DNA of 42,779 bases from Halobacillus faecis. GTDB lineage: Bacteria > Bacillota > Bacilli > Bacillales > Halobacillaceae. Positions 1 to 7,049 of the stretch are shown here, in pieces; positions within the stretch are counted from its first letter, which is position 1; the number at the start of each line of letters is the position of its first letter. Position numbers and translations under genes: made by a program. Under the pieces are notes generated by a model. It ran no database searches, was not told the origin of the DNA, and was given only the letters and a program-made list of their open reading frames with translations. The stretch spans positions 1-42,779 of the forward strand of contig NZ_BJYD01000037.1 of NCBI RefSeq assembly GCF_007991335.1. Direction: 5' to 3'.

Positions 1-24
1 TTTTTTTGACGTACTGGTTGGTTC

Positions 25-44
25 GTTCAGTTTTCAAAGATCAA
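25..44 (-). promoter_or_regulatory. rRNA leader boxA-like antitermination element
   Basis: Read on the minus strand this is TTGATCTTTGAAAACTGAAC, the motif typical of Bacillus rRNA leaders just upstream of 16S rRNA. It lies downstream of three rRNA-type promoters, so an rRNA operon should begin to the left of position 1. The rRNA itself is not in the window. Confidence 0.75.
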
Positions 45-79
45 TGTTTTGTTTGCCGCTTCAAAACAGCGACTCAACT

Positions 80-108
80 AATATATCATGTACAGTCGTT
101 TGTGTCAA
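80..108 (-). promoter_or_regulatory. rRNA operon promoter P3 (proximal)
   Basis: On the minus strand a perfect -35 TTGACA (103-108) and a -10 TATATT (80-85) are separated by 17 bp. It is the promoter nearest the rRNA genes and is followed by GTCGC, as are the two copies upstream. Confidence 0.85.
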
Positions 109-175
109 CAACTTTTTGTGATTTATTTTTTGTGAGCCCTTCGCGGCTTGCCGCTCTCTTAATGCGACAAGTAAT

Positions 176-204
176 AATTTATCATGTCTGTCGTTTAGTG
201 TCAA
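176..204 (-). promoter_or_regulatory. rRNA operon promoter P2
   Basis: On the minus strand the -35 is TTGACA (199-204), the spacer is 17 bp and the -10 is TAAATT (176-181). The initially transcribed region (147-168) repeats the one after P1 (234-254), which shows the promoters arose by tandem duplication. Confidence 0.85.
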
Positions 205-261
205 CAACTTTTTTCATGATTTTATTTAGCTCGTTGCCGCTCTCTTAATGCGACGCTTATT

Positions 262-291
262 AATATAGCACGGTGTGAATTATCCCGTCAA
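262..291 (-). promoter_or_regulatory. rRNA operon promoter P1 (distal)
   Basis: On the minus strand the -35 is TTGACG (286-291), the spacer is 18 bp and the -10 is TATATT (262-267). It sits just downstream of the ygxA terminator, so the rRNA operon starts afresh here. Confidence 0.75.
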
Positions 292-302
292 TAACTTTTT
301 AT

Positions 303-341
303 AAAAAAATCCCCTCTCCTGTTTCAATCTCAGAAGAAGGG
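303..341 (-). terminator. Rho-independent terminator of ygxA
   Basis: Arms 331-341 and 311-321 pair over 11 bp in the minus-strand RNA (G-U pairs included) and are followed by seven U (303-309). It separates ygxA from the rRNA promoters. Confidence 0.8.
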
Positions 342-347
342 CCTTAC

Positions 348-1232
348 TCACTGATCTACAAATTTGTCGACAGGCTTATATCGTCTATGGAATATTTGTG
401 GTCCTTTTGTATCTTGAGGTACAACTTCAATGACATCATGATCTACAAGATATTCAATCATCGAGGATAAGTCCAAAATGTATTCTTGAATTTCAGGATG
501 CACTTTTAGTTCTCCAAAAGACCACGGCTCCTCTCTTTCACTCATGAGTTGCAGCAAATGCTGAGCACTCGCCCTTGATCTCTTACTAATCGAGTGCTCA
601 ACAGCTAAGATCATTAATTGTATTCTTTTATCTGTAGGTTCACCACTTTCAATGAGTTCCTGGTAAAGTTTATAGATTTCTGGTTCAATTCGCTTCACTT
701 GGTTCCAGACCGTCACTTCTGGGTGGAACCCTTTTTCAATAATGGATAGCCTCGCTAGATAATGAAGAGAGTTGACCATCCGACTGTAAGAATCCAAGTA
801 CTGCTCGGAATCATACAAGTCCTTGGATTCGCTGTAACTACGAATCAACTTCGCAAACTCAATCGCTTTCTTTAAGTTGCGGGTTTGTTGAGGGAATTCC
901 CGCAAATGTTCCTTCAGAGTCGTTAGATACTCATTTCTCTCAAAAATGATGTTTCCGTTAATGACCCATTCCACGGCTCGACGATATGAACTTGTATCGA
1001 TCCAGTGCTGAAGAAGCTTTTCATCCACGATGTGCATCGCTGCTGATTTATTTTCAAATTCATAATGTTTTACATACCATAATTCTTCCGCGTCCCGGAC
1101 AATAATGAATAGAATGACATCAAAATTATCTGTTACAGGACTAATCGGTTTCTTCTTTTCTAATATAAGAATGCCCAGCGTGTTACTTTGACTGGCTTTT
1201 TCTTGGTAAATCGGGCGTAATAGATCTTCCAT
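348..1232 (-). CDS. ygxA: YgxA-like nucleotidyltransferase-like protein
   Basis: A cytoplasmic protein of 294 residues recognised as YgxA, a family annotated as nucleotidyltransferase-like whose substrate and physiological role are not known. It has no signal peptide or membrane segment. The C-terminal part (about residues 240-294) is charged and looks like a small winged-helix or helical bundle. Its place between ygzB and an rRNA promoter matches B. subtilis ygxA next to rrnD, and this synteny is a large part of the identification. The ATG at 1232 follows a GGGGGAAAG ribosome-binding site. It is divergent from ygzB, with an inverted repeat between the two genes, and has its own terminator. 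Confidence 0.85.
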   Translation of the reverse strand: MEDLLRPIYQEKASQSNTLGILILEKKKPISPVTDNFDVILFIIVRDAEELWYVKHYEFENKSAAMHIVDEKLLQHWIDTSSYRRAVEWVINGNIIFERNEYLTTLKEHLREFPQQTRNLKKAIEFAKLIRSYSESKDLYDSEQYLDSYSRMVNSLHYLARLSIIEKGFHPEVTVWNQVKRIEPEIYKLYQELIESGEPTDKRIQLMILAVEHSISKRSRASAQHLLQLMSEREEPWSFGELKVHPEIQEYILDLSSMIEYLVDHDVIEVVPQDTKGPQIFHRRYKPVDKFVDQ

Positions 1233-1281
1233 ATTCTTTCCCCCACATTCAATTTCCCTTTCTTTGTGTTTATTCGCTATG

Positions 1282-1320
1282 TTTAGGCAAAATCCTTTTT
1301 TCCTATTATATTTGCCTAAA
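1282..1320. promoter_or_regulatory. Perfect 10-bp inverted repeat between ygxA and ygzB
   Basis: TTTAGGCAAA (1282-1291) and TTTGCCTAAA (1311-1320) are exact reverse complements separated by 19 bp. A minus-strand -10 TATAAT (1305-1310) lies between the arms and a plus-strand -10 TATACT (1331-1336) lies just outside. The right arm and flank resemble the DtxR/MntR half-site TTTGCCT-AAG, but the regulator is unknown. Confidence 0.5.
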
Positions 1321-1365
1321 GAAAATATGCTATACTACGTGGTAGATAGTAAGGAGGGACCCTGA

Positions 1366-1740
1366 GTGGCGTTAAAATACAGTAGCAAAATCAACAAGAT
1401 TCGTTCCTTTGCTTTCTGGCTAATTTTCCTTGGCATAGGCGTAATGTACATCGGGTTGTTATTCAAAGATACGATGTGGGCAATGGCTACATTCATGATA
1501 TTGGGCGTGGGTTTCGTCGGTCTCAGTACAGTCGTTTACTTCTGGATCGGAATGCTTTCAACGAAAACCATACAGATCGTTTGTCCATCCTGTGAAAAAC
1601 CGACCAAGATGTTAGGACGCGTGGATGCTTGCATGCATTGCGATCAGCCTCTGACGATGGACAAGTCTTTAGAAGGAAAAGATTTTGATGAGAAATACAA
1701 TAAAAAACGGTATCAGAAGGAAACGCAAGGCCAGCAATAA
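1366..1740 (+). CDS. ygzB: UPF0295 membrane protein YgzB
   Basis: A small membrane protein of 124 residues with two hydrophobic helices (about 13-33 and 38-63), then a cytoplasmic zinc-ribbon-like segment with two CxxC pairs (C73/C76 and C89/C92) and a Lys-rich tail. This matches the uncharacterised UPF0295 (YgzB) family, which sits next to perR and ygxA in B. subtilis. The start is GTG at 1366, seven bases after a strong AAGGAGGG site. Function is unknown; metal binding by the four cysteines is inferred. Confidence 0.88.
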   Translation: MALKYSSKINKIRSFAFWLIFLGIGVMYIGLLFKDTMWAMATFMILGVGFVGLSTVVYFWIGMLSTKTIQIVCPSCEKPTKMLGRVDACMHCDQPLTMDKSLEGKDFDEKYNKKRYQKETQGQQ

Positions 1741-1763
1741 TGAACGGCTAAGCGACTTCAATC

Positions 1764-1802
1764 AAAAAGCTCCACTGCAAATGCAGTGGAGCTTTTCTTT
1801 TA
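1764..1802 (+). terminator. Terminator of ygzB
   Basis: A perfect 13-bp stem (1766-1778 with 1783-1795) and a four-base loop, followed by TTTTCTTTT. Confidence 0.9.
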
Positions 1803-1809
1803 TTGTTCA

Positions 1810-1844
1810 ACAATAAAAAACTGAAAGCCTAGCGCTTCCAGTTT
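1810..1844 (-). terminator. Terminator of perR
   Basis: On the minus strand a stem of about 11 bp (1834-1844 with 1818-1828) is followed by a U-rich run. It abuts the perR stop codon. Confidence 0.75.
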
Positions 1845-2281
1845 TAGTGAGCGTTATTCGATTGGCATTCTGTGCACGTTCCATAAACTTCCATGCGATG
1901 ATGACTTACATTAAATCCAGTCACCTGTTCAGCTAATGATTCCACTTCGTTCAAACTTGGATAGTGGAAGTCAACGATTTTACCGCATGATTCGCAAATC
2001 GCGTGATAGTGATCGCTTGTATTACAATCAAAGCGGCTTGAAGAATCACCGTAAGTAAGCTCCCGTACGAGTCCAATTTCTCTGAACACACGGAGATTGT
2101 TATAAACGGTGGCTACACTCATATTCGGAAATTTACTTTCTAAAGCTTTATAAATTTCATCAGCTGTTGGGTGAGTCATAGAATTCAGCAGGTATTCAAG
2201 CACCGCATGACGCTGTGGAGTAATTCGTACACCAGAGCCTTTCAGTGTATCAATGGCATCCTGGAGTCGATGGTCTGACAC
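1844..2281 (-). CDS. perR: Peroxide-responsive repressor PerR
   Basis: A Fur-family dimeric repressor that senses H2O2 by metal-catalysed histidine oxidation and controls peroxide defence and iron genes. From the GTG at 2281 it is 145 residues, the length of B. subtilis PerR, and the key residues fall at the same numbers: regulatory-site ligands H37, D85, H91, H93 and D104, and structural zinc cysteines C96, C99, C136 and C139. The recognition helix has the [13 protein letters not shown] signature. GTG 2281 is preferred over ATG 2302 or 2287 because GAGGTG is about seven bases upstream and the N-terminus then aligns with known PerR. Bcp lies three genes away, as in B. subtilis. The promoter overlaps a PerR-box-like palindrome. 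Confidence 0.95.
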   Translation of the reverse strand: MSDHRLQDAIDTLKGSGVRITPQRHAVLEYLLNSMTHPTADEIYKALESKFPNMSVATVYNNLRVFREIGLVRELTYGDSSSRFDCNTSDHYHAICESCGKIVDFHYPSLNEVESLAEQVTGFNVSHHRMEVYGTCTECQSNNAH

Positions 2282-2317
2282 GGTCATGCACCTCGCTTTC
2301 ATAAACTGATTCTTGAT

Positions 2318-2348
2318 TTATAATATTATTAAATTAGAATCCTTACAA
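2318..2348 (-). promoter_or_regulatory. perR promoter with overlapping PerR-box-like palindrome
   Basis: On the minus strand -35 TTGTAA (2343-2348), 17 bp, and -10 TATTAT (2320-2325). The -10 lies inside a 7-1-7 palindrome at 2318-2332 that matches the PerR consensus at about 12 of 15 positions, which would give autorepression. Confidence 0.55.
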
Positions 2349-2409
2349 TTAGTGTAACCTTTCCATTAAGGAATTGTCAATATAAAGCACTACTCAAAAA
2401 GTTGGTCTC

Positions 2410-2967
2410 TCATACATCCGGATCTAGAGGTGTTTCTGTTCCTCCAAGTTGATGATTCACAAAACGAGCCGCTACGAAGAGAAAATCTGACAGTCGATTC
2501 AAATAGGACACGACTAACTGGTTATCCAATTCGTCTTCTAAAGCCACTGTTATCCTTTCTGCCCTGCGAACCACCGTACGTGCAAGGTGAAGAGCAGCAG
2601 ATGCCTGATGACCGGAAGGTAAAATGAAATTCTTCAGAGGATCAAGGGACTGATCCCATTCATCAATTTGTTTTTCCAACTCATCAATATGCTCCTTTTT
2701 CAGTTTCCACATGACATCTTTCCCTTTAGGTGTAGCAAGTTCCGCCCCTACATGGAACAAGACCGTCTGGATTTTCTGGAAGGTTTGTAAAAAAGCTTCC
2801 TTATCCGTCCAATCTTCATGATTCAAGTGGCTGAGAGCAAGACCAATCATTGAGTTCGCTTCATCACATGTACCATAAGCCTCTACCCGGATATCATTTT
2901 TAGCTACTCGTTGACCATATATTAAAGAAGTTTTTCCTTTATCCCCTGAACGTGTATAAATCCTCAT
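2410..2967 (-). CDS. PduO-type cob(I)yrinic acid a,c-diamide adenosyltransferase
   Basis: Transfers the adenosyl group of ATP to cob(I)alamin or a corrinoid precursor, making adenosylcobalamin. It is 185 residues, the normal length for PduO/YvqK-type enzymes. Family motifs are visible: the N-terminal ATP-binding RIYTRSGDKGKTSL loop (residues 2-15), the conserved AYGTCDEANS segment (about 31-40), and the LPSGHQASAALHLARTVVRRAER helix near 116-138. It starts two bases after the stop of the upstream dehydrogenase, so the two are almost certainly co-transcribed. No B12-dependent enzyme is visible nearby. In B. subtilis this position between perR and bcp does not hold these two genes. Confidence 0.9.
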   Translation of the reverse strand: MRIYTRSGDKGKTSLIYGQRVAKNDIRVEAYGTCDEANSMIGLALSHLNHEDWTDKEAFLQTFQKIQTVLFHVGAELATPKGKDVMWKLKKEHIDELEKQIDEWDQSLDPLKNFILPSGHQASAALHLARTVVRRAERITVALEDELDNQLVVSYLNRLSDFLFVAARFVNHQLGGTETPLDPDV

Positions 2968-2969
2968 CC

Positions 2970-3923
2970 TTAATACCCCCGTTTTGGATCAATAATATTT
3001 CTTAGTTCTCCTTCTCCACTTATGAAAACAGACAGATTCTTTTCAAAGAGATCAAACCCTCTTGGAACATACTGAGGGGAGATTCCTGATAAGTGAGGTG
3101 TTACCGTTACATTTTCTTCCCGCCACAGCGGGTGGTCTTCAGGTAAGGGTTCCTCCTCAAAGACATCAAGCACAGCGTGTGAAATTTCTTTTTGACGCAC
3201 CGCATTTAGAATCACTTCCGTTGAAACTAAGTCCCCTCTTCCCATATTTAGAAAGATAGAGCGCTTAGGCATTTCTTTAAAGTGTTTCTCCTCAAGTAAA
3301 TATCTAGTGCCCGGAGTACTCGGAAGCGCAGCCACAACGAAATCAGCAAGAGGAAGGACAAGGTCCAATTGTTGCACCGGGAAAGTCTGGTCGAAATGCG
3401 GCTTCTTTTTCCCTGACTTCGATACACCAATCGTTTTCATTTGAAAGGCTTTTGCTAAACGAGCAACTTCTTGCTGAATAGCTCCTGTTCCAAGGAGAAC
3501 CATTGTACGTCCGCTTATTTCATTCATGACGGGACGGCGGCTCCATTCTGCTTTCTCTTCTTGTTGGATGAGAGTCTTCGCTTTACGAGAAACTTGCAGC
3601 AACATGGAAATCGCATACTCTGCCATAGGTTGTGCATGAATGCCCCTTACATTCGTCACAAGGATATCCCTCTTAGCAATTTCATCAAAGGGCATTTTAT
3701 CCATTCCTGCAGATAAGACCATGATCCATTTCAGCTTCTTGGCTGATTGAATCTTTTCTCTATCCAAGTCCTCTCCGTATGTAATGAAGACATCCGCTTC
3801 CTCAAGGTAATATTTAGCTTCCCCCATCCCATAGCAGAAAATAAAGACTGCCTCAGGAAAACGTGTTTGAAGCCTCAGTTGGATTTCATCAGGGACTCTT
3901 TTTATGGCAGAAACAATCTTCAT
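2970..3923 (-). CDS. D-isomer-specific 2-hydroxyacid dehydrogenase family protein
   Basis: An NAD(P)-dependent oxidoreductase of 317 residues. The N-terminal part of the split catalytic domain covers about 1-100. The Rossmann core has its glycine motif in VLLGTGAIQQEV (about 143-154), followed by the family signature containing LNMGRGDLV with the substrate-binding Arg, then DVFEEEPLPEDHPLW with the catalytic Glu, and TPHLSG with the catalytic His. The substrate cannot be told from sequence. It resembles the short phosphoglycerate-dehydrogenase-like proteins that lack the ACT domain of SerA. First gene of a two-gene unit with the adenosyltransferase downstream. Confidence 0.88.
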   Translation of the reverse strand: MKIVSAIKRVPDEIQLRLQTRFPEAVFIFCYGMGEAKYYLEEADVFITYGEDLDREKIQSAKKLKWIMVLSAGMDKMPFDEIAKRDILVTNVRGIHAQPMAEYAISMLLQVSRKAKTLIQQEEKAEWSRRPVMNEISGRTMVLLGTGAIQQEVARLAKAFQMKTIGVSKSGKKKPHFDQTFPVQQLDLVLPLADFVVAALPSTPGTRYLLEEKHFKEMPKRSIFLNMGRGDLVSTEVILNAVRQKEISHAVLDVFEEEPLPEDHPLWREENVTVTPHLSGISPQYVPRGFDLFEKNLSVFISGEGELRNIIDPKRGY

Positions 3924-3956
3924 AAAATCAACTCCTTACCTTTTCTTCTATATTAG

Positions 3957-3993
3957 ACGATAAAGAAACCATAGTCACTTGTAGACTATGGTT
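3957..3993 (-). terminator. Terminator of bcp
   Basis: A perfect 10-bp stem (3984-3993 with 3967-3976) and a seven-base loop on the minus strand, followed by TTTCTTTA. Confidence 0.8.
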
Positions 3994-4002
3994 CGGTTGA
4001 TT

Positions 4003-4473
4003 TTACGATAAGTTTTCTCTGATATACTCTAGAGCTGACTCGACGTGTCCTTGAACTTTAACTTTCCGGTACTCTTCAGCAAGGTTCCCTTCTTTATCAA
4101 TGATAAAGGTGGAACGTTCAATGCCATAATATTCTTTACCAAAGTTCTTCTTCAGTTTCCAAACACCAAACTGTTCAGCCACTTGATGATCTTCATCTGC
4201 AAGCAGAAGGAATGGAAGATCATGCTTGTTGATGAATTTTTCATGAGATTCGACTGGATCAGGACTAACACCTAAGATGACGGCATCCAGATCTTCGAAG
4301 CTTTCATGGTGATCACGGAAATCACAAGCCTCTGTCGTGCAACCAGGAGTCATGTCTTTAGGGTAAAAATAAAGGACTACGTTCTTCCCCTTATAATCAG
4401 AAAGGGATACGGATTCGCCGCTGTTTGCAGGTAATGTGAAATCTTGTACTTGTTTTCCTTTTTCAACTGTCAT
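4003..4473 (-). CDS. bcp: Thioredoxin-dependent thiol peroxidase (Bcp/PrxQ)
   Basis: A cytoplasmic peroxiredoxin that reduces H2O2 and organic hydroperoxides using thioredoxin. It is 156 residues with the AhpC/TSA fold. The peroxidatic Cys is C45 in the MTPGCTTEAC motif and the resolving Cys is C50, the atypical 2-Cys arrangement of the PrxQ class. The ATG at 4473 follows AGGAGGG with good spacing. It is the equivalent of B. subtilis ygaF and keeps its neighbourhood with perR, so peroxide regulation is plausible, although no clear PerR box was seen directly upstream. Confidence 0.95.
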   Translation of the reverse strand: MTVEKGKQVQDFTLPANSGESVSLSDYKGKNVVLYFYPKDMTPGCTTEACDFRDHHESFEDLDAVILGVSPDPVESHEKFINKHDLPFLLLADEDHQVAEQFGVWKLKKNFGKEYYGIERSTFIIDKEGNLAEEYRKVKVQGHVESALEYIRENLS

Positions 4474-4537
4474 GGTAAGACCCTCCTAAATGGTTTCTAC
4501 CACTTAGGTTACCTTAAAAATAGACAAACTTCCAACT

Positions 4538-4948
4538 TCAGCTTCCTTCTTTATGCTTTAACCATACTTTTGCAACAAGGGCAGCCGGTAACGTGTACCC
4601 CACCATCGCCTCGATGATCGCAATCCATTTTCCAATTCCCACAGGGGTTAAATCTCCATATCCGACAGTAAATAAGGTCACACCACTGAAGTACACACTT
4701 CTTATCATATCGTGTGTCCAATTATCATCGATAAACGGTACGTCTGCCTTGTAAACTTCTATTCCTTGGAGGATCAGGGCAGCATAGATAATTCCAAATC
4801 CAACCATTACAATCGTATATAACAACATGACGGATACAAAGAGTTGAACAGAAAATATTTTGTGTTCAAATTCAAGAGAGTGAAAAATCTGTCGGAGACT
4901 CACTCCAATCAGTGCTAGGGAAAGTGTAGAAATAATGATTGTAATCAT
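4538..4948 (-). CDS. Two-helix potassium channel family protein
   Basis: A small membrane protein of 136 residues with the ion-channel pore signature TLFTVGYGDLTPVG (about 92-105). Hydrophobic helices lie near 1-20 and 38-60 before the pore and about 108-126 after it. There is no RCK or other ligand-sensing domain, so gating cannot be predicted. The start is the ATG at 4948 because AAAGGGGC lies just upstream; the longer reading frame would need a TTG at 4978 without a ribosome-binding site. It lies 64 bases upstream of bcp on the same strand with no terminator between, so co-transcription is possible. Confidence 0.85.
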   Translation of the reverse strand: MITIIISTLSLALIGVSLRQIFHSLEFEHKIFSVQLFVSVMLLYTIVMVGFGIIYAALILQGIEVYKADVPFIDDNWTHDMIRSVYFSGVTLFTVGYGDLTPVGIGKWIAIIEAMVGYTLPAALVAKVWLKHKEGS

Positions 4949-5137
4949 AGGTAAGCCCCTTTTTAAACGAGTAAACAAGCCCTACTTGTTCATATGAATG
5001 CCAGCGTGCTTTTATACCCTGCCATTACCGCTTGAATTGGTTGAAGGTCCATTTTTCAGACAAAACCGGGCGAACGCACAGCCCGCGAATTGAAGTCTGC
5101 ATAAGATACAGTAAACAATGGAAAGGGGGAATTGTGA

Positions 5138-5224
5138 ATGGGTTACGGATATGGCGGAGGCTTTGCGCTAATCGTTGTTCTTTTCATCCTTCTAATCATC
5201 GTTGGTGCAGCATTCCTATACTAA
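5138..5224 (+). CDS. YjcZ-family sporulation-type micropeptide
   Basis: A 28-residue open frame beginning MGYGYGGGFALIVV, a Gly/Tyr-rich head followed by a single hydrophobic helix that ends at the C-terminus. This is the pattern of the YjcZ/YczN family of tiny hydrophobic proteins linked to sporulation in bacilli. A strong AAGGGGG site (about 5123-5130) precedes the ATG. A CATAAGATA sequence at 5100-5108 fits the -10 of mother-cell sigma E/K promoters, but no convincing -35 was found. Localisation to spore membranes or coat is inferred from the family. Confidence 0.75.
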   Translation: MGYGYGGGFALIVVLFILLIIVGAAFLY

Positions 5225-5234
5225 GAACAGCTCG

Positions 5235-5259
5235 CACTGAGCCCTATGTGCGCTCAGTG
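5235..5259 (+). terminator. Stem-loop after the YjcZ-type gene
   Basis: CACTGAGC (5235-5242) pairs with GCTCAGTG (5252-5259). There is no clean U run, so termination is uncertain and it may only stabilise the message. Confidence 0.4.
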
Positions 5260-5319
5260 TAACTTTCCTCGTAATCGATCGGACTACTGTTTCAACGCTC
5301 TAGAGTGAAGGAACCTTTC

Positions 5320-5359
5320 AAAGGGTGCTTTCCGGGTCCATGATCCGGGAAGCCCCTTT
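5320..5359 (+). terminator. Long GC-rich hairpin upstream of hemL
   Basis: AAAGGG...CCGG pairs with CCGG...CCCTTT in a long stem with small bulges. The U run is poor. It may end transcription from the YjcZ-type gene or insulate hemL. Confidence 0.4.
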
Positions 5360-5389
5360 GTGATTCAGGATGGACAAGCATGCTACAAT
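5358..5389 (+). promoter_or_regulatory. Possible hemL promoter (extended -10)
   Basis: TGCTACAAT (5381-5389) is an extended -10. The nearest -35-like hexamer, TTGTGA (5358-5363), is 20 bp away, so the extended element would have to carry recognition. Confidence 0.35.
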
Positions 5390-5422
5390 AAACTGTGATA
5401 AGGATTGTTTAGGAGGTAAATA

Positions 5423-6718
5423 ATGCATTTCAATCAATCGGAACACTTATATAAAGAAGCAAAAGAACATATCGTCGGAGGCGTCAACTCTCCATCCCGC
5501 GCGTATAAAGGCGTAGGCGGTGGAACTCCTGTTTATATGGACCGGGCAGAAGGATCCCGTTTCTATGATGTCGACGGAAATGAGTATATCGATTACTTAG
5601 GAGCCTATGGCCCGATTATCACAGGACATGCTCACCCGCATATCACAGAAGCCATAACCAAAGCTGCGCAGAACGGTGTGCTTTACGGAACACCGACCGT
5701 CCTCGAAAACCGCTTTGCGAAAATGCTGAAAGAAGCCATACCTTCGTTGGATAAAGTAAGGTTCGTCAATTCAGGCACAGAAGCAGTCATGACGACCATT
5801 CGAGTTGCCCGTGCTTATACCGGCAGAAACAAAATCATTAAATTCGCCGGGTGTTATCACGGCCATTCTGATTTGGTCCTCGTTGCTGCGGGCTCTGGTC
5901 CAGCGACCCTAGGGACACCAGATTCTGCAGGTGTACCTGCATCAATTGCACAGGATGTCATCACCGTACCTTTTAATGATATCGAGCCGTTTAAACAAGC
6001 GATTGAGAAATTCGGGGACGAAATTGCGGGTGTGCTTGTTGAACCAATTGTAGGGAACTTCGGAATCGTTGAACCTAAACCAGGTTTCCTCCAAGAAGTG
6101 AATAAACTGACTCACGATGCCGGAGCTTTAGTCATTTATGATGAAGTCATTACTGCTTTTCGTTTTACATACGGAAGCGCTCAGCAGCTCTTGGATATAG
6201 AGCCGGATATGACAGCTATGGGTAAAATCATCGGAGGCGGCCTTCCAATTGGCGCTTACGGCGGACGCGCAGACATTATGGAACAAGTCGCTCCATTAGG
6301 GCCTGCTTACCAGGCAGGGACGATGGCAGGAAATCCCGCTTCCATGTCTGCAGGCATCGCATGTCTTGAAGTGCTTCAAGAACAAGGAGTGTATGAAGAA
6401 ATGGACCGGCTCGGAAGCCGTTTGGAAAAAGGCATTTTGGAACGTGCCGAAGAACACGGAATCCAAATTCAAATCAACCGCTTGAAAGGCGCACTGACCG
6501 TATATTTCACAGATGAAAAAGTCGAAAACTATGAACAGGCAGAAAATACGGATGGGGAACAATTTGCTCGCTTCTTCAAGCTGATGCTTGCTGAAGGGAT
6601 TAATCTCGCCCCATCAAAATATGAAGCTTGGTTCCTGACCACGGCTCATACGGACGAAGATATCGATCAAACATTAACAGCCGTCGAGAAAACGTTCCGG
6701 ACCATGGCCAATGATTAA
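5423..6718 (+). CDS. hemL: Glutamate-1-semialdehyde 2,1-aminomutase
   Basis: A PLP-dependent class III aminotransferase fold enzyme that converts glutamate-1-semialdehyde to 5-aminolevulinate, the tetrapyrrole precursor. It is 431 residues, full length. The Schiff-base lysine is K268 in [10 protein letters not shown], the conserved YDEVITAFR stretch is at 239-247 and SGTE at 117-120. AGGAGG precedes the ATG. Synteny (ygaE side and bcp/perR side) makes it the equivalent of B. subtilis gsaB, the second copy, so a main hemL in a hemAXCDBL cluster may exist elsewhere in the genome. It is monocistronic with a strong terminator. Confidence 0.96.
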   Translation: MHFNQSEHLYKEAKEHIVGGVNSPSRAYKGVGGGTPVYMDRAEGSRFYDVDGNEYIDYLGAYGPIITGHAHPHITEAITKAAQNGVLYGTPTVLENRFAKMLKEAIPSLDKVRFVNSGTEAVMTTIRVARAYTGRNKIIKFAGCYHGHSDLVLVAAGSGPATLGTPDSAGVPASIAQDVITVPFNDIEPFKQAIEKFGDEIAGVLVEPIVGNFGIVEPKPGFLQEVNKLTHDAGALVIYDEVITAFRFTYGSAQQLLDIEPDMTAMGKIIGGGLPIGAYGGRADIMEQVAPLGPAYQAGTMAGNPASMSAGIACLEVLQEQGVYEEMDRLGSRLEKGILERAEEHGIQIQINRLKGALTVYFTDEKVENYEQAENTDGEQFARFFKLMLAEGINLAPSKYEAWFLTTAHTDEDIDQTLTAVEKTFRTMAND

Positions 6719-6724
6719 ATCCCC

Positions 6725-6756
6725 ATCTCCCCTGGATCCCAGGGGAGATTTTTTTA
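6725..6756 (+). terminator. Terminator of hemL
   Basis: A perfect 10-bp stem (6726-6735 with 6739-6748), three-base loop and a run of seven T. Confidence 0.93.
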
Positions 6757-7037
6757 CTTCTTTTTTCTGAATATTTAGTTGATTATATAAAATGTTCATG
6801 CTATTATATATACATAATTCTGAATATTCCCACGAATTATGATCTTTGTTTCATTTCTTTCCCTTTTCATAGGTTCCAGCTTTGGCTGGTTCCCCTTTGG
6901 CTTATGCGGATGACGCATAAGCTTTTTCTTTTGTTCTCCTTCATATGAAATAATGTATAATGGGAGCATCCGGCTTTTCATTATGAAAGTCTCTTGTGAA
7001 CAGTTTTTCGTTCATAAGATATTTTTACGGTTAAAGG
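6757..7037. other. Intergenic region between hemL and ygaE
   Basis: AT-rich spacer. It holds a perfect 9-bp hairpin (6900-6908 with 6914-6922) followed by TTTTTC, reading as a plus-strand terminator, and a TATAAT (6956-6961) that could serve ygaE although its -35 is poor. A short minus-strand frame here (6796-6981) lacks a proper ribosome-binding site and is not called. Confidence 0.5.
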
Positions 7038-7049
7038 ATGATGTCTTCC

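Noticed and set aside
6796-6981. Open frame of 61 codons on the minus strand between hemL and ygaE, with a Lys/Pro-rich middle
   Set aside because: No ribosome-binding site at usable distance, it runs across two hairpins and its C-terminal part is low-complexity AT-rich sequence. A tiny gene from the internal ATG near 6920 is not excluded.
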